In this document: piece after piece, positions 35,585 to 43,815 of the stretch
Numbering within the stretch: the first letter of the stretch is position 1
Layout of the letters: each line of letters begins with the position of its first letter
NCBI RefSeq assembly: GCF_014837035.1
Contig: NZ_JACSPS010000001.1
Coordinates: 366,374-430,373 of the forward strand
From: Kaistella pullorum
Lineage (GTDB): Bacteria; Bacteroidota; Bacteroidia; Flavobacteriales; Weeksellaceae
Direction of reading: 5' to 3'
Length of the DNA: 64,000 nucleotides
Made by a program: the position numbers and the translations under genes
Notes under the pieces: model-generated
The model's database searches: none
What the model saw: the letters and a program-made list of their open reading frames with translations, nothing else
Told to the model about the DNA's origin: nothing

Positions 35585-35615
35585 AAAAGCCACCTGTATG
35601 AGGTGGCTTTTTTTA
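35585..35615. terminator. Bidirectional terminator between convergent genes
   Basis: AAAAGCCACCT (35585-35595) pairs with AGGTGGCTTTT (35601-35611) around a 5-nt loop, with A- and T-runs flanking. It serves the lipoprotein gene and serS. Confidence 0.93.
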
Positions 35616-35624
35616 CTCTGGATT

Positions 35625-36893
35625 TTAATTGATCAGGTCAAACTTTGTGTACTCCGCTATTCTCGCCGGAATTCTGATTCCGTTCTCAGTCTGATTGTTT
35701 TCAAGAAGCGCAGCCATGATTCGTGGCAATGCAAGCGCCGAACCGTTCAGTGTATGCACGAGCTGCGTTTTGCCGTCGGTTCTGTAGCGGCATTTCAAGC
35801 GGTTAGCCTGGAAGGTTTCAAAATTTGATACAGACGAAACCTCAAGCCATTTTTCCTGCGCCGCGCTCCACACTTCAAAATCGTATGTCATCGAAGACGT
35901 AAAGCCCATATCGCCGCCGCAAAGCCTCAAAATTCTGAACGGAAGTTCAAGGTCTGTCAAAAGCGATTTTACGTGTTCTACCATTTCTTCGAGCGCTGCG
36001 TAAGAGTTTTCAGGCTTTTCCAGACGTACAATTTCGACTTTCTCAAACTGGTGCAACCTGTTAAGTCCGCGAACGTGTGCGCCGTAACTTCCCGCTTCTC
36101 GGCGGTAGCACTGTGAAAAGGCGGTGTTTTTGACCGGCAAGTCTTTTTCATCAAGCAAAGTATCGCGGTAAAGATTCGTTACCGGCACTTCCGCGGTAGG
36201 TATCAAATACAGATTGTCCTCATTCGCAAAATACATCTGGCCTTCTTTATCCGGTAACTGTCCGGTTCCGTAGCCCGAGGCTTCGTTCACCACGTGTGGC
36301 GGATTCACTTCCAGATAACCTGCCTCTGTATTTTTATCGAGAAAATATTGGACTAATGAACGCTGCAACCGTGCGCCTTTGCCGAAATATACAGGAAAAC
36401 CTGCACCGGCGATCTTTACACCCAGCTCAAAATCAATCAGATTGTATTTTTTGGCAAGTTCCCAGTGCGGTACAGCGCCTTCGCCCAATCCTTCCACATC
36501 ATGCGACTGATAAACGATCTCGTTATCATCAGCGGAGGTTCCGGCTACCACTTTGCTGTAAGGTATGTTTGGGATTTGATACAGAATATCGAGCAACCTG
36601 TTTTCTGCGTCTTTCAAACTTTGCTGCAGCGTCTGCGCATTATCTTTAAAGGTTGCGGTCCGTGCTTTAGCGTTTTCAGCTTCATCTTTTTTGCCTTCCT
36701 TCATCAACATCCCAATTTCTTTCGAAATCTTATTCATTTCGGTCTGGTTCAGTTCAAGCTCAGACTGTAGGCTTCTACGCTCATCGTCGGTTGCAATCGC
36801 TTCATCAACCAGGTTTAACTGGCGGAAATTTCTTTTATTTAAACCTTCTAAAACACGTTCGCGCTCCTCGCGCAAGATATTGACCTGTAACAT
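35625..36893 (-). CDS. serS: Seryl-tRNA synthetase
   Basis: Charges tRNA-Ser with serine. The 422-aa product has the N-terminal coiled-coil arm (roughly residues 30-105) that contacts the long variable arm of tRNA-Ser. The class II core includes TAEVPVTNLYRD, the motif 2 block YRREAGSYGAHVRGLNRLHQ followed by FEKVE, and motif 3 HTLNGSALALPRIMAALLEN. Length matches the bacterial family. A TAAATTTG box lies on the minus strand at 36957-36950. Confidence 0.99.
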   Translation of the reverse strand: MLQVNILREERERVLEGLNKRNFRQLNLVDEAIATDDERRSLQSELELNQTEMNKISKEIGMLMKEGKKDEAENAKARTATFKDNAQTLQQSLKDAENRLLDILYQIPNIPYSKVVAGTSADDNEIVYQSHDVEGLGEGAVPHWELAKKYNLIDFELGVKIAGAGFPVYFGKGARLQRSLVQYFLDKNTEAGYLEVNPPHVVNEASGYGTGQLPDKEGQMYFANEDNLYLIPTAEVPVTNLYRDTLLDEKDLPVKNTAFSQCYRREAGSYGAHVRGLNRLHQFEKVEIVRLEKPENSYAALEEMVEHVKSLLTDLELPFRILRLCGGDMGFTSSMTYDFEVWSAAQEKWLEVSSVSNFETFQANRLKCRYRTDGKTQLVHTLNGSALALPRIMAALLENNQTENGIRIPARIAEYTKFDLIN

Positions 36894-36986
36894 TTAACGG
36901 TGAAATTTTTATTAAGATAGACTTAGGCTTGACAGCTGCTCAGAAAATACAAATTTAAGCTTTTTAGGCTAACTTTTTTAAGCTAA

Positions 36987-37484
36987 TCATTTGGAAACCC
37001 TCACCAGATTAGGCCCGGCATCGGTTTTTCTGAATTTTAAAATGTTGTTGTAATAAACTTCGCTGATTTCAAAAATATCCGGCGCAGACTTGTACCGCAA
37101 AGAAAGTGTATCGTTCACTATGGTATCAGTGCTGTCTGATAACTGTTTTGTCAAAAGCATAGCTATTTTCGATTCGTAAACCTTTTGATTTGTGGTAGAA
37201 TCTATTAAAATACGACGCGCGCCGGCAATGTACTCAATATAATTCAGCGTGTCTGCGTCTTTCTTTAAAGTGAAATTTACAGGCCCATTATCTGTGAGGC
37301 CATAGACATCATTCATCCTGATATTTGAATAATGTCCCTCCACGTTCTGATTCAGCAGATCTGTGCCCGCGGAATCGATGTAGAGCTGGATCACCTGGTC
37401 TATCCTTTGAATCTGCTCCTCGTCACTGCGGCATGCGGTAAAGAAAAGTGCGATAAGAAGCGCTGTAAATAGTGCGTTTTTCAT
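36987..37484 (-). CDS. Predicted lipoprotein, unknown function
   Basis: A 165-aa protein with a short signal and lipobox (LFTALLIALFFTAC, Cys at 18), then an acidic helical start and beta-rich body. No family is recognised. TATCTTTG on the minus strand (37497-37490) lies 5 nt before the ATG and fits a -7 box. It sits between the polysaccharide cassette and serS on the same strand, with 93 bp to serS. Envelope location is the only supported inference. Confidence 0.75.
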   Translation of the reverse strand: MKNALFTALLIALFFTACRSDEEQIQRIDQVIQLYIDSAGTDLLNQNVEGHYSNIRMNDVYGLTDNGPVNFTLKKDADTLNYIEYIAGARRILIDSTTNQKVYESKIAMLLTKQLSDSTDTIVNDTLSLRYKSAPDIFEISEVYYNNILKFRKTDAGPNLVRVSK

Positions 37485-37528
37485 TTAAGCAAAGATAGAA
37501 TTTCTGGTGCATTGTTGAAAATGAAGGC

Positions 37529-38788
37529 TTACGACGCTTTTCCTCTTATTTTTGTAATTAGAACAGTGAGTTCGCTTTTGGAAAGTATAAAATCGCTCAT
37601 CCGGAATTCAGTGATTTCATAAAAACGGTAAAAAAGCACCATCGAGGACAGAAGGTACGAAAGTGTAGTAACGACACATGCACCCAACAAGCCCCATTTC
37701 GGGATGACAAGCCAAGAAGTAACCAGAGTGAAAATCAAACCAATAACAGATTTTATATTGAGAATCCGGAGACTGTTAATTCCTGCAAAATAATGCCCGA
37801 CGATATTTGAAACCGCAATGGCCAGGATGCCCGGCGCCAAAAGTAAGATGATGATTTTGGTCTGAACAAAATCTGCCCCTAAAATAGCAGCATACCACTC
37901 CGCGGGAATCAGCAGGATGATGATAAGAAACAGTAAACTCACCATGAAACTCACCCGGAGTGATATCTTTGTTTTGATAATTGCATCTGCAGATCCATCT
38001 TTGGCGACCAAATCAGAATAAAGAATCACGGAAAGACTTTTACTCACCGTCCAGATTGCTTCAGAAAAAGCCACACCTACCGAAAAAATACCGACGCTTG
38101 AGATGCCGCGGAAATATTCGAGGAAATAAAAGGAGGCGCGGTTATTCAAAAATTGCAGGAAGGCGCTGAGCTGCGATTTCCACCCGTAATCGAACAGGTT
38201 TCTGAAGATATTTTTGGACCAGGTAATATTAAAAATTTTAAATCCGCGCAGTAGCAGCACCGAACTCGCCACATAAAGTATGATGTAACAGACAATAAGT
38301 GCCACGAAATAAACTTCGACTGAACGCACATTGAAAATATAAATCAACGCCAGCATAACCGCGAGGTGAATCGCCTGCTGAAGTACTGAAAACAAATTAA
38401 ACATTCCGATCTGCTGCCTGCCGATAAAGAGATTGAAGTTGGTGGTAAGCAGCGAAAAACTCACTGAAAGCCCGATGAGATACGCGAAATGATCCATCGG
38501 GTGCAGCCACGAAAGCAGGACAGGAAAAATGACGCCGGAGATTAGCGACCAGATGTAAGCACGCGCTACCACCTGCTCGGCCTGAAATTTTGATGAATAA
38601 TAGGAGACGCTGCTACCTGTAAAGATATTACTGAAAAAACCGATGATCGCGAGGTCTGCAATCACAAGTGAAATGGTGCCCTTGCCTTCTGTGCCCCAAA
38701 AATTTGTCGTGAAAATCAGCAGCCCGAAGTTCAAACCCAGAATGATGAAGCGTGCGGCAAAACTTTCGAGAATCCTTCTTGATTTCAT
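37529..38788 (-). CDS. Polysaccharide flippase (Wzx-like)
   Basis: A 419-aa membrane protein with about twelve helices, belonging to the polysaccharide transport/flippase superfamily. It opens with AARFIILGLNFGLLIFTTNF and has FLQFLNNRASFYFLEYFRG, a loop pattern common in Wzx-type proteins. It would move lipid-linked glycan across the inner membrane. Its ATG overlaps the glycosyltransferase stop (TAATG), so the two are translationally coupled. No polymerase or further transferase is nearby, so the glycan cannot be named. Confidence 0.86.
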   Translation of the reverse strand: MKSRRILESFAARFIILGLNFGLLIFTTNFWGTEGKGTISLVIADLAIIGFFSNIFTGSSVSYYSSKFQAEQVVARAYIWSLISGVIFPVLLSWLHPMDHFAYLIGLSVSFSLLTTNFNLFIGRQQIGMFNLFSVLQQAIHLAVMLALIYIFNVRSVEVYFVALIVCYIILYVASSVLLLRGFKIFNITWSKNIFRNLFDYGWKSQLSAFLQFLNNRASFYFLEYFRGISSVGIFSVGVAFSEAIWTVSKSLSVILYSDLVAKDGSADAIIKTKISLRVSFMVSLLFLIIILLIPAEWYAAILGADFVQTKIIILLLAPGILAIAVSNIVGHYFAGINSLRILNIKSVIGLIFTLVTSWLVIPKWGLLGACVVTTLSYLLSSMVLFYRFYEITEFRMSDFILSKSELTVLITKIRGKAS

Positions 38789-39918
38789 TATTTAGGTGCG
38801 AACTGCTTCACGAAATTTACAAATATTCCGCTGATTTTATTCCAGTTCAGGTCTTTTTTGTAGTATGAAACTGCATTTTGAGCATGTTTATGATATAATT
38901 TCAGGTCGTCCAGGTATTGACAAATGCGTTCAGCAACTTCATCAGCGTGTTCGGGATCTGCTGTAAAACCAAATTTCGAAATATCCAAATGCTCACCAAT
39001 TGCTTTCAAATGCGAATATATCACCGGTTTACCGGCAGCAGCATAGTAGAAAATCTTAATCGGCAGACACCGGTGATTTTCGTTGGTTGCCGGTCGAAGA
39101 TCAAAGCAGATATCTGCCTCGGCTATGCTTTCAGTGAATTTTTCAAGTGATGTTGGTGGCAAAATTTTTAATTCGTCAACAGTGGTTTCAGCTTTAAGTC
39201 TTTCAAAATAATCTTCATCACCAGGCCTGACCGACCCGATTAATAACACTGAAATAAAGAGTTCTGGCCGCATCACTCGTAAAACACTTACTGCATTAAA
39301 AAAATTATTGATGCCTTTGTCTCTCGAGAACGTGCCGGTATAGCAAAGTGTAATCTTTCGAGGATTTAGCTCATTTACCGACTCAAAAATGAGTGACTCA
39401 TCTGGAAAATAAGGAAGCAAAATTTGGGGTTTGAATGGAAAAACCTCGGCAAGCGGCTGTCGTTTAGATTTTTCGCCAAAAATGAATCCGTTACTGAGGA
39501 AACCGGCATAAAGTTGGATCAAAGAAAACTTCACGTAATGAAGTGGCCTCAAAAAAACTGAATACACTGCCAACATTCGGTCTGAGGGATACCATTCTGT
39601 AACATCATACAAGATTTTGCACTTTGTGCGTCTATTGTAGTCCTTCGCCGCAATAACCGCCAACGGCTCTGACGCGATAATGCAGTGAGGTTCAAAATCA
39701 TTGATCACATCCTGAAAAAACGCTTTCTTGACGTTAACTGTCGCTGATAAAATATTTTGCGATTTCACAGAAATGCCATCTAGCTCACCCTCAAAATCCG
39801 ATGACAGGCTGCTGATTTTCACCTCATAACCCTGTTTTATGAGCTCTTTGGCCTGATGATGAAAAATACGGTCATCATCATAACGGTGTGAGGTGGTGAG
39901 AAATAAAATTCTGGGCAT
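38788..39918 (-). CDS. Glycosyltransferase (GT4-like, GT-B fold)
   Basis: A 376-aa transferase with the GT-B N-terminal half (MPRILFLTTSHRYDDDRIFH, QGYEVKISSL) and a C-terminal half with ITLCYTGTFSRDKGINNFFN and PIKIFYYAAAGKPVIYS, which resembles the sugar-nucleotide binding region of GT4 enzymes. The typical EX7E is partly degenerate. It is coupled to the flippase gene and probably adds one sugar to the same glycan. Donor and acceptor are unknown. Confidence 0.87.
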   Translation of the reverse strand: MPRILFLTTSHRYDDDRIFHHQAKELIKQGYEVKISSLSSDFEGELDGISVKSQNILSATVNVKKAFFQDVINDFEPHCIIASEPLAVIAAKDYNRRTKCKILYDVTEWYPSDRMLAVYSVFLRPLHYVKFSLIQLYAGFLSNGFIFGEKSKRQPLAEVFPFKPQILLPYFPDESLIFESVNELNPRKITLCYTGTFSRDKGINNFFNAVSVLRVMRPELFISVLLIGSVRPGDEDYFERLKAETTVDELKILPPTSLEKFTESIAEADICFDLRPATNENHRCLPIKIFYYAAAGKPVIYSHLKAIGEHLDISKFGFTADPEHADEVAERICQYLDDLKLYHKHAQNAVSYYKKDLNWNKISGIFVNFVKQFAPK

Positions 39919-39937
39919 TTCAACTTTTTATTAAAAA

Positions 39938-39963
39938 CCCTTTCGGCCCGCAAGCAGAAAGGG
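39938..39963 (-). terminator. Terminator of the MCE/Fe-S operon
   Basis: CCCTTTC (39938-39944) pairs with GAAAGGG (39957-39963). On the minus strand a run of five T follows. It lies 31 bp after the last gene of the operon. Confidence 0.85.
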
Positions 39964-39993
39964 ATATAAATTTAGAAATAAGATTCGGATTAC

Positions 39994-40488
39994 TTACTTG
40001 CTGACATACATTGAAGCCCAACTTCGCTTCAGCGGCAATAAAAAATCGCTGAGGAAAGCTAGGTATGAGTTCTTCGAGAAATCAAAAACCTCTATATCGT
40101 GCGAAATTTCGCCAATTTTTAATGCATTTCTGAAATCCTGCAACTTCATTGTTTTCACCTCACCATTTTCCACAAAAGTGGCCTTCATCCTGTCAAACAG
40201 CCCCAGCTTGTACTGCTCATCTATTTCGCGCATCACGCCACCTAGCGCATCGATTGAGCAACCGGAAGCAGCTTCCACTTCTTCATCTACACACACCACG
40301 ATGAACTGATTCTTCTCAATCTTAAATGAAGATGATAGCGGCTTGCCGTGTGCGGCCCATCCGGCCAAAAAATCATACAGTTTTTCGGTAATCACTTTGC
40401 TTTCCATCGCCGTAAAAGGCCGGGAAGCCGGGTATATGATCACGCGGTAATCGCTGGTTTCTACGGAATTTAACTCTTCTATTTTCAT
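39994..40488 (-). CDS. Conserved cytosolic protein, unknown function
   Basis: A 164-aa soluble protein beginning MKIEELNSVETSDYRVIIYP. It has a central block FIVVCVDEEVEAASGCSIDA with GGVMREID, where the SGCSIDA motif is the most distinctive element. No named domain is recognised; homologues are sometimes labelled ABC transporter ATPase, but I see no Walker A or B motif, so that label is not supported. The ATG at 40488 is chosen. It is the last gene of the operon with the MCE and Fe-S genes and is followed by a terminator. Confidence 0.75.
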   Translation of the reverse strand: MKIEELNSVETSDYRVIIYPASRPFTAMESKVITEKLYDFLAGWAAHGKPLSSSFKIEKNQFIVVCVDEEVEAASGCSIDALGGVMREIDEQYKLGLFDRMKATFVENGEVKTMKLQDFRNALKIGEISHDIEVFDFSKNSYLAFLSDFLLPLKRSWASMYVSK

Positions 40489-40516
40489 TCTCTCCTGTAA
40501 AATTAAAATGTATAGA

Positions 40517-41299
40517 TTACAAATCTTCTGCTTCTGCCAAGAGTTCCGCAATGTCTTTTACCTGCACAGAAGTGTTGTCTAGATGTTTCACACCATCTGT
40601 CATCATCGTCATACAGAACGGACAGCCAGTGGCGATTACATTGGGTTGCACAGAAAGCGCTTCCTCTGTTCTTTCGACATTTATATCTTTAAAACCTTTT
40701 TCCGGTTCCTTAAACATTTGCGCACCACCAGCACCACAGCAAAGACCATTGGTTTTGCAGCGTTTCATCTCTACCAGCTCCGCATCAAGTTTTTCCAAAA
40801 GCATACGCGGCGCTTCATATTCGCCGTTTGCACGTCCGAGGTAGCAGGGATCATGGAAGGTAATTTTCTTTCCTTTAAAGGTTCCACCTTCTATCTTTAA
40901 ACGGCCTTCATCCATCAGCTGGCGCAAAAACTGGGTGTGATGAATCACCTCATAATTTCCACCAAGGTTTGGATATTCGTTCTTAATGGTGTTAAAGCAA
41001 TGCGGGCAAGCCGTCACAATCTTCTTTACATCGTAGGCATTCAAAACTTCAATATTGGTAAGCGCCATCATCTGGAAAACAAATTCGTTTCCGGCACGTT
41101 TTGCAGGGTCGCCCGTGCAGCCTTCTTCAGGACCTAAAACGGCAAACTCTACATTGATTTTATTTAAAAGCTTGCAGAAAGCACGTGTAATTTTTTTTGC
41201 GCGGTCATCGAAACTGCCGGCACAACCTACCCAAAATAGAACTTCCGGAGATTTGCCTTCGGCAGCGTACTCTGCCATTGTTTTTATAGTAAAATCCAT
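40517..41299 (-). CDS. HdrB-like cysteine-rich (CCG-domain) oxidoreductase subunit
   Basis: A 260-aa protein with two cysteine-rich CCG-type repeats: WVGCAGSFDDRA with TACPHCFNTIKNEYP, and FHDPCYLGR with NGLCCGAGGAQMF and ATGCPFCMTMM. This domain binds non-cubane [4Fe-4S] clusters in heterodisulfide reductase subunit B and relatives. The membrane ferredoxin partner is encoded upstream, 92 bp away. Together they resemble a membrane-linked electron-transfer complex. The acceptor is unknown. Confidence 0.91.
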   Translation of the reverse strand: MDFTIKTMAEYAAEGKSPEVLFWVGCAGSFDDRAKKITRAFCKLLNKINVEFAVLGPEEGCTGDPAKRAGNEFVFQMMALTNIEVLNAYDVKKIVTACPHCFNTIKNEYPNLGGNYEVIHHTQFLRQLMDEGRLKIEGGTFKGKKITFHDPCYLGRANGEYEAPRMLLEKLDAELVEMKRCKTNGLCCGAGGAQMFKEPEKGFKDINVERTEEALSVQPNVIATGCPFCMTMMTDGVKHLDNTSVQVKDIAELLAEAEDL

Positions 41300-41391
41300 T
41301 ATCTGTTATGCTACTTGAATTGCGTTTTCCAGTTCAAATAAGTTATTTGAAGCGAGGCCGAAGCCATCACAATCTTCTATTAATTTAAATT

Positions 41392-42720
41392 TTAATCCTG
41401 TGCCCAATTCAGACGGTCAGCCTGGTTATATTGCCACGGCGCAGCATTGTTCTCAATATTGGCCATCATGAGGTTCAGTTCCTGTGGCGCTGCAGACTGC
41501 TCCATCACAAGATATCTGCGCAAATCTATAATGATTGAAAGCGGATCAATAAGCACCGGGCAGGCTTCTACACATGCATTACACGTCGTACAAGCCCAAA
41601 TTTCTTCCCGCTGGATGTGATCATCAATCAGTTTTTTTCCGTCATCGACGAATTTTCCGTTCTTGTTGATGTTTTTACCAACTTCCTCTATACGGTCACG
41701 TGTATCCATCATGATCTTTCGCGGCGAAAGTTTCTTACCTGTAATGTTGGCCGGACAAACCGCGGTGCACCGCCCACATTCCGTACATGAATATGCATTG
41801 AGTAACTGTACCTGATTCAAATCAAAAATATCATTAGCCCCAAATTTGTCCGGAACCGTGTTTGGATCAGCGTCCGGTTGAGCAGCATACGGATCAGCAT
41901 TCGGATCCATCATCAGTTTGATCTCCTGAGTTACAGAAGCTAAACTGCTGAATTCTCCTTTAGGCTGAAGGTTGGCGTACCACGTATTTGGAAACGCGAA
42001 TATTATATGAAGGTGTTTTGAGTAATAGAGATAGTTCATGAAGAACAAAATCCCGAGGAAGTGAAACCACCAGGCGCCACGTTCTAAAATTACGAGTGAG
42101 GTTGCATCAAAGTTCTGTATCAAACTGCCAATCAGACCTGAAGAAACGGGAAAATTTCCATGAGCGGCTGATTCACCTTTTTGCTGCAGCGCCCAGTCAG
42201 CAGCGTTCATCGTAAAGAATGCGATCATTAAGGCAAATTCAATGATAAGGATCCAGTTCGCATCCTGTTTAGGCCAGCCAAAAAGCTCTTTCATGGTGAG
42301 TCTCTTTACACCAAAAAAGTTTCTTCGGATAAAGAAAATAACAACTGCGACGAGAACTAACAGCGCTAGTACCTCAAGTGTTGCCGTGAAAACTGAGTAA
42401 GCAGAATCGCCTATGATTCCTGCGAGAAAACGGTGAGTACCGAAAATTCCGTCGATGATGATTTCAAGCAATTCCAGATTGATGATTACAAAACCAACAT
42501 ATACGATGATATGCAGAATTCCGGCGATGGGCCGCTTGGTCATCTTGCTTTGCCCGAGTGCAACTTTCGACATCATCGCCCAGCGTTCTGCCGGCCGGTC
42601 ACTGCGTTCAATCTTTTTTCCGAGTTGGATGTTGCGGTAGATTTCCTTTAAACTTTTAAAAAAAAGTCCGAAACCTACGATGAGGGCGATAAAAAATATA
42701 ATATTGTCAATATACTGCAT
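41392..42720 (-). CDS. Membrane ferredoxin protein (HdrC/NarI-like)
   Basis: A 442-aa protein with about five membrane helices in the N-terminal two thirds (GILHIIVYVGFVIINLELL, LEVLALLVLVAVVIFFI). A C-terminal domain holds two [4Fe-4S] clusters: CTECGRCTAVCPANI and CTTCNACVEACPVLI. The helical part resembles quinone-interacting cytochrome b-type subunits, so electron exchange with menaquinone is likely. It is followed by its CCG-domain partner. The start lies 11 bp after the MCE gene stop. Confidence 0.9.
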   Translation of the reverse strand: MQYIDNIIFFIALIVGFGLFFKSLKEIYRNIQLGKKIERSDRPAERWAMMSKVALGQSKMTKRPIAGILHIIVYVGFVIINLELLEIIIDGIFGTHRFLAGIIGDSAYSVFTATLEVLALLVLVAVVIFFIRRNFFGVKRLTMKELFGWPKQDANWILIIEFALMIAFFTMNAADWALQQKGESAAHGNFPVSSGLIGSLIQNFDATSLVILERGAWWFHFLGILFFMNYLYYSKHLHIIFAFPNTWYANLQPKGEFSSLASVTQEIKLMMDPNADPYAAQPDADPNTVPDKFGANDIFDLNQVQLLNAYSCTECGRCTAVCPANITGKKLSPRKIMMDTRDRIEEVGKNINKNGKFVDDGKKLIDDHIQREEIWACTTCNACVEACPVLIDPLSIIIDLRRYLVMEQSAAPQELNLMMANIENNAAPWQYNQADRLNWAQD

Positions 42721-42731
42721 ATTGAAAGCGT

Positions 42732-43688
42732 TTATTCTTTAGGCGAGCTGTTTTTACCGAAAACCGAAAAATTAAGGTAACGTTTCGGGTTTGCTTTAAG
42801 ATCTAATATCAAATTGTTCAGGTTGGCTGATGACTCATTGAGATTACGGTAAAGTTCTTCATCTTTGGCCAATTTGCCAAGAGAACCTTCGCCATTCTGT
42901 ATGCCCGAAATAACACCATTCAGCTTATCTGCGGTAATACTAAGGTTGTCAATGGTATTATTGAGCTTTTTCACATCTACCTCATCGGCAACGCGGCCAT
43001 ATTTGTCGATTGCAGTACGTGCACTGATGGTCGCAAGGTTTGCATTATCGAGCATTTTCTGTACACGGGGATCATTATTAGCCAACAAAGCGTTGGTTTG
43101 GCGCGAAGTACTTTCAAAAGACGCCACGGTTCTGTTCAGGTTGATCAGTAGCGCACGGATTTCCGCCCTGTTTTGCTCATCAAGCAGTTGGGTTGCGTTG
43201 TTTGTAAGCGAATCCACACGTTTCAGAACTACCTGAAGCTGATCTTTTACGGGACCGACCTGTGATGAGATACTGTTCATCATTGAAAGTTTGAATTCAC
43301 CGCTCAACGTATCGCCATCCTTCGCCTCAGGACCTCCATATGCCAGATTAACGCGCATTTGTTTTCCGGACATCAAACCAGGTTCAAAGATCTCCAGCGT
43401 AGACTTTTTGGAAAATTTAAAATTTTCATCCACGGTCACCTTCACTACGAAATGAATCCTTCCGTCTTTGTGCGTCACAGGCATGATCTCATCTACCTGC
43501 CCTACTTTTAGACCATTGATAGAAACGGGATTTGAGGCTTCAAGGCCTTCTACATTGTCAAACTGTGCGTAAAAAATATTGTCTGTGGTAAAAAGGCTCT
43601 TGCCCTTCATAAACTGAAACAGGATTACGAATCCTATGATCGCTAAAACAGCGATTAATCCAGCTTTTATCTCTTTAGAAAACTTCAC
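42732..43688 (-). CDS. mlaD: MCE-domain lipid transport protein (MlaD-like)
   Basis: A 318-aa protein with an N-terminal membrane anchor (IKAGLIAVLAIIGFVILFQF) and an MCE domain at about 35-120 (YAQFDNVEGLEASNPVSING, LKVGQVDEI, TLEIFEPGLMSGKQMRVNL). A long helical C-terminal part (LNRTVASFESTSRQTNALLA) would form the needle or barrel stalk. MCE proteins carry phospholipid between membranes with MlaE and MlaF. The permease and ATPase genes of this organism are at 53.8-55.3 kb, not adjacent. Here it leads into two Fe-S protein genes, an unexplained but close arrangement. Confidence 0.9.
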   Translation of the reverse strand: MKFSKEIKAGLIAVLAIIGFVILFQFMKGKSLFTTDNIFYAQFDNVEGLEASNPVSINGLKVGQVDEIMPVTHKDGRIHFVVKVTVDENFKFSKKSTLEIFEPGLMSGKQMRVNLAYGGPEAKDGDTLSGEFKLSMMNSISSQVGPVKDQLQVVLKRVDSLTNNATQLLDEQNRAEIRALLINLNRTVASFESTSRQTNALLANNDPRVQKMLDNANLATISARTAIDKYGRVADEVDVKKLNNTIDNLSITADKLNGVISGIQNGEGSLGKLAKDEELYRNLNESSANLNNLILDLKANPKRYLNFSVFGKNSSPKE

Positions 43689-43768
43689 TCTTGGGGTATT
43701 TTAAGTAAACAAATATAATACATTTTTGAAACAAGTTCACATTAGTGAAAACTGTGCCATCTAAACAG

Positions 43769-43798
43769 AAAAGCGACTGTGAAAGCCGCTTTTCGAGA
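43769..43798 (-). terminator. Terminator of the PpiD-like gene
   Basis: AAAAGCG (43769-43775) pairs with CGCTTTT (43787-43793). Weaker inner pairing is possible. It lies 23 bp after the stop at 43816. The T-run on the minus strand is short, so efficiency may be moderate. Confidence 0.6.
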
Positions 43799-43815
43799 TA
43801 TATTCTTTAAGATTC

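Noticed and set aside
40551-41318. Possible coding on the plus strand opposite the CCG-domain protein
   Set aside because: Several overlapping frames are open here, but all are antisense to the conserved cysteine-rich gene.
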